A stretch of DNA of 64,000 nucleotides, taken from the NCBI RefSeq assembly GCF_024171765.1, contig NZ_JAMTCI010000001.1, forward strand, positions 2,094,796 to 2,158,795. The letters run 5' to 3'. Position 1 is the first letter of the stretch. Every line of letters starts with the position of its first letter. Below, one piece after another: positions 8,459 through 17,057 of this stretch. The notes beneath the pieces were generated by a model. The model saw only the letters and a list, made by a program, of their open reading frames with translations, was not told where the DNA came from and searched no databases. The DNA is from Williamsia deligens. Lineage in GTDB: Bacteria > Actinomycetota > Actinomycetes > Mycobacteriales > Mycobacteriaceae. Made by a program: the position numbers and the translations under genes.

Positions 8459-9931
8459 TCAGGTCCGCGGGATGGCCAGGTACTTGACCTCGAGGAACTC
8501 CTCGATGCCGACGCGCCCGCCCTCACGGCCGAGGCCGGACTCCTTCACGCCGCCGAACGGCGCGGCGGGGTTCGAGACCAGCCCGGTGTTCAGGCCGACC
8601 ATCCCCACCTCGAGCTTCGCCGACAGCCGCATGGCGCGGTCGATGTCCTGGGTGAAGATGTAGCCGACGAGCCCCCACGGCGTGCCGTTGGCCAGGCGCA
8701 GCATCGCGTCCTCGTCGTCGAACGGGACGAGAGCGGCGACCGGGCCGAAGATCTCGGTCGCCATCAGGTCCGAGTCGGCGCTGACATCGGTGAGGACGGT
8801 GGGCGGATAGAAGTATCCCGGTCCGTCCGGCACGGTGCCACCGCACATGACGGTCGCACCCCGCGCGACCGCGTCGTCGACCAGTTCGCGCACCTTCGTC
8901 TGCGCCTTCTGCTCGACCAGCGGGCCGACCTGCGTCCCGTCGGCGGCACCGTCACCGACGACGAGCGCGCTCATCCGTGACGTCAGCTTCGCCGCGAACT
9001 CGTCGACGACATCGCGGTGCACGAAGATCCGGTTCGCCGCGGTGCAGGCCTCGCCCATGTTGCGCATCTTGGCGACCATGGCGCCCTCGACCGCGCGGTC
9101 GACGTCGGCGTCGGCGCACACCACGAACGGCGCGTTGCCCCCGAGCTCCATCGACGTGCGCATCACGGTCCCGGACGCCTGCTGCAGCAGCAGTTTCCCG
9201 ACCTGGGTGGACCCGGTGAAGCTGATCTTGCGGGCGAGCCCGCTCTCCATCCACTCCGTCACCACCGGCCCGGGGTCGTTGGTGGGGACGATGTTCAGCA
9301 CACCGGCGGGGAGGCCGGCCTCGACGAGGATGTCGGCGAGAGCCAACGACGTGAGCGGGGTCAGCTCGGCCGGCTTGAACACCATGGTGCAGCCGGCGGC
9401 GATCGCGGGCCCGATCTTGCGGGTCCCCATCGCGAGGGGGAAGTTCCACGGTGTGATGAGCACGCACGGCCCCACCGGCTCCTTGGTCACGATGATGCGG
9501 TTCGCGCCGTCGCCGGTGGTGGTGTGGTCGCCGCCGATGCGGACGGCCTCCTCGGCGAACCAGCGGAAGAACTCGGCCCCGTAGGCGACCTCGCCCTTGG
9601 CCTCGGCGAAGGGCTTGCCCATCTCCGTGGTCATGATGAGGGCGAGTTCGTCCGTGCGCTCGAGGATGAGGCGGTGTGCGCGGTAGAGGATCTCGCTGCG
9701 CGAGCGGGGGGAGGTGGCGGCCCACGACTCCTGGGTGGCCGCGGCCGTCTCGATCGCGCGACGCGCATCGGCCGCGCCCCCGTCGGCGACGGTCGCGATC
9801 TGCTCACCGGTGGCGGGGTTGACGACGGGGAACGTCGCCCCGGATTCCGCCGGTGTCCATTTGCCGTCGATGAACAGTCCGGTCTCGAGCGCGCGGATGA
9901 GGTCGGCTGCGGATCGGCCGGTGTCGCTCAC
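8459..9931 (-). CDS. NAD(P)-dependent aldehyde dehydrogenase (succinate/aspartate-semialdehyde type)
   Basis: 490-residue ALDH closest to the GabD branch. It shows the substrate/cofactor stretch ITPWNFPLAMGTRKIGPAIAAG, the NAD-loop FTGSTQVGK, the general base Glu in MELGGNAPF, the nucleophile Cys in GEACTAANR and the C-terminal PFGGVKESGLGREGG. It oxidises a semialdehyde to the acid; in an ectoine-type route the substrate would be aspartate-4-semialdehyde (role of DoeC), with succinate semialdehyde as the main alternative. GTG start overlaps the stop of the FAD/Fe-S gene (GTGA) and the M24 gene starts 10 bp after its own stop, so it is embedded in the operon. Confidence 0.9.
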   Translation of the reverse strand: MSDTGRSAADLIRALETGLFIDGKWTPAESGATFPVVNPATGEQIATVADGGAADARRAIETAAATQESWAATSPRSRSEILYRAHRLILERTDELALIMTTEMGKPFAEAKGEVAYGAEFFRWFAEEAVRIGGDHTTTGDGANRIIVTKEPVGPCVLITPWNFPLAMGTRKIGPAIAAGCTMVFKPAELTPLTSLALADILVEAGLPAGVLNIVPTNDPGPVVTEWMESGLARKISFTGSTQVGKLLLQQASGTVMRTSMELGGNAPFVVCADADVDRAVEGAMVAKMRNMGEACTAANRIFVHRDVVDEFAAKLTSRMSALVVGDGAADGTQVGPLVEQKAQTKVRELVDDAVARGATVMCGGTVPDGPGYFYPPTVLTDVSADSDLMATEIFGPVAALVPFDDEDAMLRLANGTPWGLVGYIFTQDIDRAMRLSAKLEVGMVGLNTGLVSNPAAPFGGVKESGLGREGGRVGIEEFLEVKYLAIPRT

Positions 9932-12900
9932 GGTGTCTCCCTGTCGGTGCGGGTGGGAACGGGTGCCGACACTGCGGTGTGTCGTGGTCGTGCGGGGTCG
10001 ATCAGTTCGGCGAGGTGGGTGCCGGTGACGGCGTCGATGGCCGCGTCGACCCCGGCGAGATGGTCGACCGCCATGGCACAGCTGAAACCGTCGGTCAGGA
10101 CGGGTTCGTCGGGACCGCGGTCACGGAGCGCGGGGGCGAGTGCCTGCTCACCGACGGCCATCCCGACCTCGTAGTGTCCGCGTTCGAAACCGAAGTTGCC
10201 TGCGACGCCGCAGCATCCGTCGGCGGACCGGACATCGGCCACGCCGAGTCGGCGCAGGACCGACGCCTGGGTTGACGGACCGAACACCGCGTACTCGTGG
10301 CAGTGGGTCTGCACGGTGACCGCGGACGGGACCGGCGGCGGCGTCCATCCGTCGTCGAGCATGGTGTCGACATGGGTCGCGAAGCTGCGTACGCGGTCGG
10401 CGACGCGGCGTGCGGCGTCGGTGTGGACGAGCTCGGGCAGGTCCTTGTGCAGCGCCGCGGCACAACTCGGCTCCGGCACGACGATGGGCCGGTCGGTGCC
10501 GTCGTCGAGTGCTGCGGCGGTGCGCGTCAGCACCTTCCGCGCGCGATCGAGCTGACCGGTCGAGATCCAGGTGAGGGCGCAGCAGTTGTCCTTCTCGCAG
10601 CTGACCGCCTCCGCGCCGCCCATCACCCGTGCAGCCGATTCCGCGACCTCCGGGCGGAACGCCCGGGTGAACGAGTCGACGAACAGCACGACGGGGGCGC
10701 TGTCGCGGCGGGTCAGCGTGGCGAGCGCCGCGCGGACACGCTTGCGGCGTGCGAACCGGGGCATCGACCGCCGGGCGTCGAGACCGGCGACGCGCGCCGC
10801 GGGTGCGGCGAGACGGGTCCCGAGCACCGCGTTGATCATCGGCGCCGCGGCGGTCGCCATGCCCAGCCACGCCGGCATCCACCCCAGTGAGTAGTGCGAC
10901 ATGGGGCGCTTGCGGCCCTTGTAGTGGTGGTGGAAGAACTCCGCCTTGTAGGTGGCCATGTCGACGCCCGTCGGGCAGTCGGTGGAACACGCCTTGCAGG
11001 ACAGGCACAGCTCGAGTGACTCGCGGACGTCGTCGGAGCGCCAGCCGGTCTCGACGTCCGGGGCCGATCGCAGCATCTCCTGCAGCACGCGGGCGCGGGC
11101 ACGGGTCGAGTCCTTCTCGTCGCGGGTCGCGCGGTAGCTGGGACACATCACCCCGCCGCTGTGCGAGCGGCACCGCCCGACACCGATGCACGCCTGCGTG
11201 GCGTGGACGAACGGGTCGAGGTCGCTGCCCGCGGGCACGTCGGTGTCCGGGCTGTGGGCGGGTCCCGGGACCCCGAGGTCGAACGCGGTGGTCCAGGTCC
11301 GCCGGGGGATGCCCGCCAGCGCGAGGTCGTCGCCGATCGGGGAGGGGTCGACGATGCTGCCGGGGTTGAGCAGACCGGTGGGGTCCCAGATGCGCTTGAA
11401 CCGTTCGAACAGCCGGATCATCTCCGGCGAGTACATGATCGGCAGCAGCTCGGAGCGGGCCCGGCCGTCGCCGTGTTCGCCCGACAGTGACCCGCCGTGG
11501 TCGACGACGAGCTGCGCGGCGTCGCGGACGAACGCGAGCATGGTGGCGCGTCCGGACTCCGTCCGCTGGTCGAACGTCACGCGCACATGCATGCACCCGG
11601 CGCCGAAATGGCCGTACATGACGCCGGTGAGGCCGTGGTGGTCCAGCAGGGCGCGGAACCCCTCGAGGTATTCGGGCAGACGTTCCGGCGCGACGGCGGA
11701 ATCCTCCCAGCCGGGCCAGGACTCGTACCCGGAACCGGCGTCCGGGTCGTCGAGGTCGACCAATCGCGACGACAGGCCGGCGCCGTCCTCCCGGACCCGC
11801 CACAGCATCGACCGCGCCGCGGGATCGGTGACGGTGCGGGTGTCGACGAGCCGACCGTTCGCGCGGAGTTTGTCGGCGAGATCGGCCACAGCACGGGGGA
11901 TGTCGGCCACGTCGCCGCCGACGCTGTGCTCGTCGAGTTCGATGTACAACCACGCGTTGCCGTCGGGGAGTCCGTCGACCGAGGCGCGCCCGCGCCGGGC
12001 CCGCATGGTGGCGACGATGCGTTCGTCGATGCCCTCGATGGCCGACGGCGCGAAGTCGAGCATGGTGGGCACGTCGCGCGCGGCGTCGACGACGTCGCGA
12101 TAGCCGACGCACAGCAGATGGGGATGCACCGACACCGGCACCAGCGAGACGGTCGCGGCGACGACGATCGCGCAGGTGCCCTCGCTGCCGACCAGCGCAC
12201 GGGCGACATGGAATCCATGCTCGGGCAGCAGCTGGGCGAGGTGGTACCCGGAGACCTGGCGGGGGATGCGTTCGAGCTCGACGCGCAGCGGCGCGAGGTT
12301 CTCGCCGGCCAGTGCCCGCAGATCGCGGTCGATCTCCTCGGCGCGGCGGACCGCGGCGGCGTCGGAGGTGTCGACGGCGCGGATCCCGGATGCGGTGGCG
12401 AGCAGCAGGTGTCCGTCCGCGGTGGCGACGGTGACGTCGACGACGTGGTCGGTGGTACGTCCGTACCGGACCGAGTGGTTGCCACATGCGTCGTTGCCGA
12501 TCGCGCCGCCGAGACAGGCGCGCGACTGGCTCGACGGATCGGGCGCGAACGTCAGGGTGCCGTCGCTGGCCGACCGGACCTGCGCCTGCAGCGACGTCAG
12601 GACGACTCCCGCCTCGGCGGTGGCCGTGGCCGTCGCGACGTCGACGGCGGTCACGCGCGTCATGTGCCGGGAGAGGTCGAGCACCACACCGGCGCCGATC
12701 GCGTTGCCGCCCATGCCGGTTCCGCCGCCGCGCGGGATGACGGGGACACCGGTGCGATGGCACCACGCCACCGCTGTCGCGACCTCGTGGGCGTCGCGTG
12801 GGAACACGACGCACAGCGGACGCAGCCGGTAGTTGGACGCGTCATACGAGTACTCGGCGCGGCGGCGCGTCGAGTCGTCGGCGAGCAGCCCGAGGTCACG

Positions 12901-12960
12901 CAGCGCGCGTCCGGCCGCTGCGGCGTCGACGGTCGACGCCGCGGAGGTGGTGGAGGTCAT
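9928..12960 (-). CDS. FAD-linked D-2-hydroxyacid dehydrogenase with fused Fe-S/CCG module (YdiJ/GlcD-GlcF-like)
   Basis: 1010-residue two-part flavoprotein. The N-terminal half is a VAO-type FAD domain (PRGGGTGMGG at residues 76-85, NDACGNHSVRYGRTTDHV) followed by the FAD-oxidase C-terminal domain (MYGHFGAGCMHVRV, SGEHGDGRARS). The C-terminal half has two cluster motifs (CIGVGRC...CPSY near 590, CLSCKACSTDC near 652) and two CCG-type segments (CEKDNCC near 786, CCGVAGNFGF near 920) as in GlcF/LdhE. Such enzymes oxidise D-2-hydroxyacids (D-lactate, glycolate, D-2-hydroxyglutarate) and pass electrons to the quinone pool at the membrane. Length matches YdiJ-type D-2-hydroxyglutarate dehydrogenases. 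It is not part of known ectoine routes; with the NAD enzyme at 14.4 kb it suggests that a 2-hydroxyacid is an intermediate. Confidence 0.87.
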   Translation of the reverse strand: MTSTTSAASTVDAAAAGRALRDLGLLADDSTRRRAEYSYDASNYRLRPLCVVFPRDAHEVATAVAWCHRTGVPVIPRGGGTGMGGNAIGAGVVLDLSRHMTRVTAVDVATATATAEAGVVLTSLQAQVRSASDGTLTFAPDPSSQSRACLGGAIGNDACGNHSVRYGRTTDHVVDVTVATADGHLLLATASGIRAVDTSDAAAVRRAEEIDRDLRALAGENLAPLRVELERIPRQVSGYHLAQLLPEHGFHVARALVGSEGTCAIVVAATVSLVPVSVHPHLLCVGYRDVVDAARDVPTMLDFAPSAIEGIDERIVATMRARRGRASVDGLPDGNAWLYIELDEHSVGGDVADIPRAVADLADKLRANGRLVDTRTVTDPAARSMLWRVREDGAGLSSRLVDLDDPDAGSGYESWPGWEDSAVAPERLPEYLEGFRALLDHHGLTGVMYGHFGAGCMHVRVTFDQRTESGRATMLAFVRDAAQLVVDHGGSLSGEHGDGRARSELLPIMYSPEMIRLFERFKRIWDPTGLLNPGSIVDPSPIGDDLALAGIPRRTWTTAFDLGVPGPAHSPDTDVPAGSDLDPFVHATQACIGVGRCRSHSGGVMCPSYRATRDEKDSTRARARVLQEMLRSAPDVETGWRSDDVRESLELCLSCKACSTDCPTGVDMATYKAEFFHHHYKGRKRPMSHYSLGWMPAWLGMATAAAPMINAVLGTRLAAPAARVAGLDARRSMPRFARRKRVRAALATLTRRDSAPVVLFVDSFTRAFRPEVAESAARVMGGAEAVSCEKDNCCALTWISTGQLDRARKVLTRTAAALDDGTDRPIVVPEPSCAAALHKDLPELVHTDAARRVADRVRSFATHVDTMLDDGWTPPPVPSAVTVQTHCHEYAVFGPSTQASVLRRLGVADVRSADGCCGVAGNFGFERGHYEVGMAVGEQALAPALRDRGPDEPVLTDGFSCAMAVDHLAGVDAAIDAVTGTHLAELIDPARPRHTAVSAPVPTRTDRETP

Positions 12961-12979
12961 GGGTGTCGACGCCCCGGCG

Positions 12980-14341
12980 TCAGGCCAGGGCGTCGTCGAC
13001 AGCGGCGGCGAACCGCTGCAGACCGGCGGTGATCTCGTCCTCGGTGACCACGAGGGCGGGGATGAGACGGACGACGTTGCCGAGCGGACCGCAGGTGAGG
13101 GTGAGCAGGTCGTGGCCGATGCACGCCTGCTGGACGGCAGCGGCGGCCGCCGCGTCCGGCACGGGCACCGCACCGGCGGCGGACGGGTCGACGAACTCGA
13201 TCCCGGCCATCAACCCGCGTCCCCGGACGTCCCCGATGCGGGGGTTGCGGGCCTTGATCTCCTCGAGCCCCGCGAGCAGCTGATCCCCGCGGATGCGGGC
13301 GTTCTCGACGAGGTTCTCGTCGCGGATCACGGCGAGCGTCTCGACACCCGCGGCGGCGGCCACGGCGTTGCCACCGTAGGTGCCGCCCTGCGAACCGGGC
13401 CACGCCTTGCTCATCAGCTCGGTCGACGCCGCGATGGCCGAGATCGGGAAGCCCGAGGCGATGCCCTTGGCCGTGATGAGGATGTCGGGGACGACGCCCT
13501 CGGCGAACTGATGGCCCCAGAAGCGGCCCGTGCGGCCGACACCGGCCTGCACCTCGTCGACGATGAGCACGATCCCGAGGCGGTCCGCGCGCTCGCGCAG
13601 ACCCTGGAGGAAGGCGGGCGGGGTGGGCAGGTAGCCGCCGTCGCCGAGCACCGGCTCGATGAGCATGGCGGCGGTGTCGTTCGGTGCGACCCGCGAGGCG
13701 AAGAGGTAGTCGAGCTCACGGAGTGCGAACTCGACCGCTGCGGTCTCGTCCATGCCGTAGCGGTAGGAGTAGGGGAACGGTGCCATGTGCACACCGCTCA
13801 TGAGGGGGGAGAAGCCCGCCGAGAACTTCGTGCCGGCGGTGGTGAGGCTGGCCGCGGCGACGGTGCGGCCGTGGAACCCGCCCTGGAACACGACGATGTT
13901 CGGTTTCCCGGTGGCCATGCGCGCCAGTCGGATCGACGCCTCGACGGCCTCGGACCCGGAGTTCGCGTAGAACACGGAGTCGAGCCCGTCGGGGAGGACC
14001 TCGCCCAGCGCGTCGGTCAGTGCGAGGAGCGGCTGGTGCATCACCGTCGTGTACTGCGCGTGGATGATCTTCCCGCACTGTTCCTGCGCCGCGGCGACGA
14101 CGCGGGGGTGGCAGTGGCCGGTGCTCGTGACGCCGATGCCGGTCGTGAAGTCGAGGTAGTCGCGTCCGTCGGTGCCGTGGATCCACGACCCCTGCGCGTG
14201 GTCGACGATGACCGGTGTGGCCTGTTTCAGCGCCGGGCTGAGCGTCGCGCGCGGTGCCCGGGCACCGGGGGCCGCAGCCGTCGTCTGTTGCGTGCCGGCG
14301 GCACTCGCCGCGGGGGAGCCTGAGGCCAGGGTGGACGTCAT
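12980..14341 (-). CDS. Class III aminotransferase (4-aminobutyrate/diaminobutyrate type)
   Basis: 453-residue PLP enzyme. Motifs: HCHPRVVAAAQEQ, NSGSEAVEASIRLARMATG, FQGGFHGRTVAAASLT, the PLP Asp in IVDEVQAGVGRTG and the Schiff-base Lys in ITAKGIASGFPISA. Members move an omega-amino group (GABA, beta-alanine, 2,4-diaminobutyrate, ornithine) to a keto acid. In the proposed route it would take the 4-amino group of 2,4-diaminobutyrate to give aspartate semialdehyde (the DoeD step). The first about 30 residues are Ala/Thr/Pro-rich and likely disordered. First gene of the operon; ATG 14341 lies 30 bp from the dyad operator, with TTGACA on the minus strand inside that operator and CACCCT seven bases before the start. 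Confidence 0.88.
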   Translation of the reverse strand: MTSTLASGSPAASAAGTQQTTAAAPGARAPRATLSPALKQATPVIVDHAQGSWIHGTDGRDYLDFTTGIGVTSTGHCHPRVVAAAQEQCGKIIHAQYTTVMHQPLLALTDALGEVLPDGLDSVFYANSGSEAVEASIRLARMATGKPNIVVFQGGFHGRTVAAASLTTAGTKFSAGFSPLMSGVHMAPFPYSYRYGMDETAAVEFALRELDYLFASRVAPNDTAAMLIEPVLGDGGYLPTPPAFLQGLRERADRLGIVLIVDEVQAGVGRTGRFWGHQFAEGVVPDILITAKGIASGFPISAIAASTELMSKAWPGSQGGTYGGNAVAAAAGVETLAVIRDENLVENARIRGDQLLAGLEEIKARNPRIGDVRGRGLMAGIEFVDPSAAGAVPVPDAAAAAAVQQACIGHDLLTLTCGPLGNVVRLIPALVVTEDEITAGLQRFAAAVDDALA

Positions 14342-14360
14342 GCAGCACAGGGTGACCGCC

Positions 14361-14392
14361 GGATGGTCGGATTGTCAACAATTGGACCATCC
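14361..14392. promoter_or_regulatory. Dyad operator, copy 2, inside a larger inverted repeat
   Basis: Core ATTGTCAACAAT (14371-14382) is the reverse complement of copy 1 at 1355-1366. Flanking GGT (14365-14367) and ACC (14386-14388) are shared with copy 1. Here the core also sits between perfect outer arms GGATGGTC (14361-14368) and GACCATCC (14385-14392). It lies in the divergent promoter region of the aminotransferase operon and the hydroxyacid dehydrogenase gene and includes a minus-strand TTGACA that can serve as -35 for the operon. Confidence 0.7.
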
Positions 14393-14446
14393 GGCTCGAG
14401 CCGCGTCGGATCGTGCCGTCGCCGACCTCGCTCTACGGTGGGCTCC

Positions 14447-15418
14447 GTGACTGTCCAGCCGGTGCGCCTGACCGTTCTCACCCGCGACGACCTCGCCCCG
14501 CCACACAACCTCGACGCGATCCGTGAACTGGCCGACGTACGCCTCACCACCGCCGCGGATCTGTCCCGTGACCTGCAGGGGAGCGATGCCCTCCTGCTGT
14601 GGGACTACTTCTCGTCGGCCCTGCGGGACGCCTGGGACGGCGCGGACGCGCTGCGCTGGGTCCACGTCTGCGCCGCCGGGGTGGACGCCATGCTGTTCGA
14701 CGGGCTGCGTGCCTCCGACGTCACCGTCACCAACGCCCGCGGCGTGTTCGACGGGCCGATCGCCGAGTTCGTCCTCGCCTCGATCCTTGCCCGCGACAAG
14801 CAGCTGCACCGCAGCCGCGCCCTCCAACGCGACCACGTCTGGGAGTGGCGTGAGACGCGACGGACCACCGGGTCGACCGCGCTGGTGGTCGGCACCGGCG
14901 GCATCGGGCGCGCCGTCGCCCGCCTCCTGCGGGCTGTGGGGATCGCGGTGACCGGCGCCGGACGCACCGCCCGGGACGAGGACCCCGACTTCGGCACGGT
15001 CGTGTCCACCGACGACCTCGTCGACCACGTCGCCGACGCCGACACCGTCGTGCTCATCGCGCCGCTCACCGAGCAGACCGCCGGCCTCGTCGACGCCCGC
15101 GTCCTGGCCGCGATGAAGCCGGACGCACACCTGATCAACGTCGGACGCGGTGCGCTCGTCGTCGAGAGCGATCTCGTCGACGCCCTGCGCGACGGGACCA
15201 TCGGTGCGGCGTCACTCGATGTCGTCGACACCGAACCCCTCCCCGGCGACAGTCCGCTCTGGGACATGGACCAGGTGGCCATCTCGCCCCACATGAGCGG
15301 CGACGTGGTCGGCTGGCGTGACGAGCTGGCCGACCAGTTCCTCGTCCGGCTGCGCGCCTACGCCGCAGGCGACGAACTGCAGGGAGCGGTCGACAAGGAC
15401 AGGGGATACGTCCACTGA
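14447..15418 (+). CDS. NAD(P)-dependent D-2-hydroxyacid dehydrogenase
   Basis: 323-residue cytosolic dehydrogenase of the D-isomer-specific 2-hydroxyacid family, interconverting a 2-oxoacid and its D-2-hydroxyacid. The Rossmann motif is VVGTGGIGRAVARLL; the catalytic set is Arg in NVGRGALV, Glu in VVDTEPLP and His in AISPHMSG. GTG 14447 is selected because homologues begin shortly before the first beta strand (VRLTVLTRDD); the frame is open upstream but has no better start. It diverges from the catabolic operon across operator copy 2, so it is probably co-regulated. Coupled with the FAD-linked enzyme it could oxidise or reduce a keto-acid side product. Confidence 0.85.
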   Translation: MTVQPVRLTVLTRDDLAPPHNLDAIRELADVRLTTAADLSRDLQGSDALLLWDYFSSALRDAWDGADALRWVHVCAAGVDAMLFDGLRASDVTVTNARGVFDGPIAEFVLASILARDKQLHRSRALQRDHVWEWRETRRTTGSTALVVGTGGIGRAVARLLRAVGIAVTGAGRTARDEDPDFGTVVSTDDLVDHVADADTVVLIAPLTEQTAGLVDARVLAAMKPDAHLINVGRGALVVESDLVDALRDGTIGAASLDVVDTEPLPGDSPLWDMDQVAISPHMSGDVVGWRDELADQFLVRLRAYAAGDELQGAVDKDRGYVH

Positions 15419-15539
15419 CATCGGGCCGGGCGACACGCCACCGGGTTCGTCGACGGGTTCACAGACGCATCTCAGGGTCGGCTCCTAGCCTCGGCGACGA
15501 CATGTGGGAGACCGCACGGCAGGTGAGGAGGTCGATCGG

Positions 15540-16010
15540 ATGCGCGCACGACTCCGCCTGAAGACGTCGACCCTGCTCTGCCTCGCCGGACTGGTGGTCG
15601 CCGGACTCGGCCTGGCCTACTGCGTCCACCTGGGCGCCCAGCGCGACGACTCCGAGGACAGCGACACGTCCGCCGCCGCACTCGAGTACCTGGCCTCGTC
15701 GAGCCCGACCGCCACCGTGACGCCCGCTCCCGGTGTCGCCGTCACCTCGGCGCCCATCGCCGTGTCGCGCTCGAAGATGCTGTTCGGGACCGTCGGTGCC
15801 GTCGACGGCTCGCGGATGACGCTGCAGATGAACGACGGCCGCGTGCACACCATCGGCCTCACCGCCGACACGCACTACGAGTCGCCGCATTCCCATTCGC
15901 CGGTCCCCGTGAGAGTGGGCGATCTCGTGGTGGTCCACGTGCAGGTCGCCGGCGAGACCATGACCGCCGACCTCGTCGTCGACGGCCGTGTCACCTCTCC
16001 CACGCCGTAG
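15540..16010 (+). CDS. Membrane-anchored/exported protein with DUF5666-like domain
   Basis: 156 residues. Residues about 8-30 form one hydrophobic segment (LLCLAGLVVAGLGLAYCVHLGA), a signal anchor or signal peptide, followed by a Ser/Thr/Pro linker. The C-terminal half (FGTVGAVDGSRMTLQMNDGRVHTIGLTADTHY...VRVGDLVVVHVQV) looks like the small beta-barrel DUF5666-type fold found in exported proteins of unknown role. ATG 15540 has GGAGG nearby (about 15526). It follows the hydroxyacid dehydrogenase by 120 bp and may be independent of that regulon. Function unknown. Confidence 0.7.
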   Translation: MRARLRLKTSTLLCLAGLVVAGLGLAYCVHLGAQRDDSEDSDTSAAALEYLASSSPTATVTPAPGVAVTSAPIAVSRSKMLFGTVGAVDGSRMTLQMNDGRVHTIGLTADTHYESPHSHSPVPVRVGDLVVVHVQVAGETMTADLVVDGRVTSPTP

Positions 16011-16072
16011 CTCCGTCGTGTCGACCGCGCTCACCGCTGTTCGTCGAGGCCCGCCGGATAGTCTGTAGCGCG

Positions 16073-17032
16073 ATGACTGCCCTCTACTTCGTGATCGCCG
16101 CGCTGGCCGCGATCGGTGCCGCGGTACTGCTGTGGCTGGACCGTCGCCGCATCGCGGTGATCCGGCGTGAACGCGCCGTGTGGGGAGACTGCCACGGGTT
16201 CCGCTACGTGGCCTCCGAGGCCGACGCCGGTGACGACGTCCCGCACGTCCGGGAACTGGCGCACCGCGCGACGATGGACACCCCTGCCGACGTCGAGATC
16301 CGCGACATCACCCACGGTCGGTACTACGGCGAGGTCGCCGTCGTCTTCGACCTCGTCGACGTCGCCACCATCGTGATGGTCCGCAGGTCGTCGGAATCGC
16401 CCGTCGTGATCGACCTGCGCCAGGAGAAGGTGCTCGCGCCCGCCGAGGAGGACGTCGAGCTGCTCGGCGCCATGGGTCGACGGGTGATGTTCTCCACCCA
16501 CCTCGACATCGCCCGCCGGGTCTGCGATCGCCGCATGGTCGCGCTCGCCACCAACGCCCCCGACTACATCGAGGTGATGTGGAACGAGGGCCACTGGTCG
16601 GTCGCGTCGATGCCGCTCACCAACGACCCCGAACGGCTCGACACCGCGCTGGAGACGGTGCGCCGTTTCACCGACCTGCTCCGGGTCCTCCCGCCGGCCT
16701 CCGAGCCCGGGCCGCGACCGGACCCGCGGGACCCGTCCGCGCCGAGCGGCCGCGGTCGCCGCGGCTTCGCCGAGCCCAAGACGGAATCCATCACCCGCGA
16801 CGAGCTCGCCGCCTCCCGCGAGAACGCCCCGCGGCCCACCCCGCGACCGGCCGGCCCCGACAGCGGCCCCCGCCGGATGGACCAGGACGGCGCTCCGCGC
16901 CGCGCCGACCTTGATGGCGCTCCGCGCCGTGTCGACCCCGACGGCGCTCCGCGCCGGGGCGTGCAACCCATGCCCGTCCGCCGCCGCGTCGAACGCCTCC
17001 CCGACGACGTCGACCGCCCGCGCGGCGAGTGA
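16073..17032 (+). CDS. Conserved membrane-anchored protein (Rv0383c-like) with tandem 9-residue repeat
   Basis: 319 residues: an N-terminal membrane helix (about residues 4-22), a soluble alpha/beta domain to about residue 205 (GRYYGEVAVVFDLVDVATIVMVRRS, STHLDIARRVCDRRMVALATNAP), then a basic, Pro/Arg-rich tail. The tail contains three copies of DGAPRR spaced nine residues apart (DNA period 27 bp: 16889, 16916, 16943). ATG 16073 is preceded by TAGTCT (16059-16064) eight bases upstream, a leaderless-type promoter. Its position just before pyrE matches my memory of Rv0383c next to pyrE in M. tuberculosis. Function unknown. Confidence 0.75.
   Translation: MTALYFVIAALAAIGAAVLLWLDRRRIAVIRRERAVWGDCHGFRYVASEADAGDDVPHVRELAHRATMDTPADVEIRDITHGRYYGEVAVVFDLVDVATIVMVRRSSESPVVIDLRQEKVLAPAEEDVELLGAMGRRVMFSTHLDIARRVCDRRMVALATNAPDYIEVMWNEGHWSVASMPLTNDPERLDTALETVRRFTDLLRVLPPASEPGPRPDPRDPSAPSGRGRRGFAEPKTESITRDELAASRENAPRPTPRPAGPDSGPRRMDQDGAPRRADLDGAPRRVDPDGAPRRGVQPMPVRRRVERLPDDVDRPRGE
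16889..16956 (+). repeat. Three copies of a 27-bp repeat inside the Rv0383c-like gene
   Basis: GGCGCTCCGCGCCG occurs at 16889-16902, 16916-16929 and 16943-16956, exactly 27 bp apart and in frame, encoding DGAPRR repeats in the disordered tail. Confidence 0.85.
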
Positions 17033-17057
17033 CCGCAGCAGAAGGAGACCGCGCACG

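Noticed and set aside
10148-12814. 888-codon open frame in another minus-strand frame within the FAD/Fe-S dehydrogenase
   Set aside because: Arg-rich frame-shadow of the real coding frame; no motifs.
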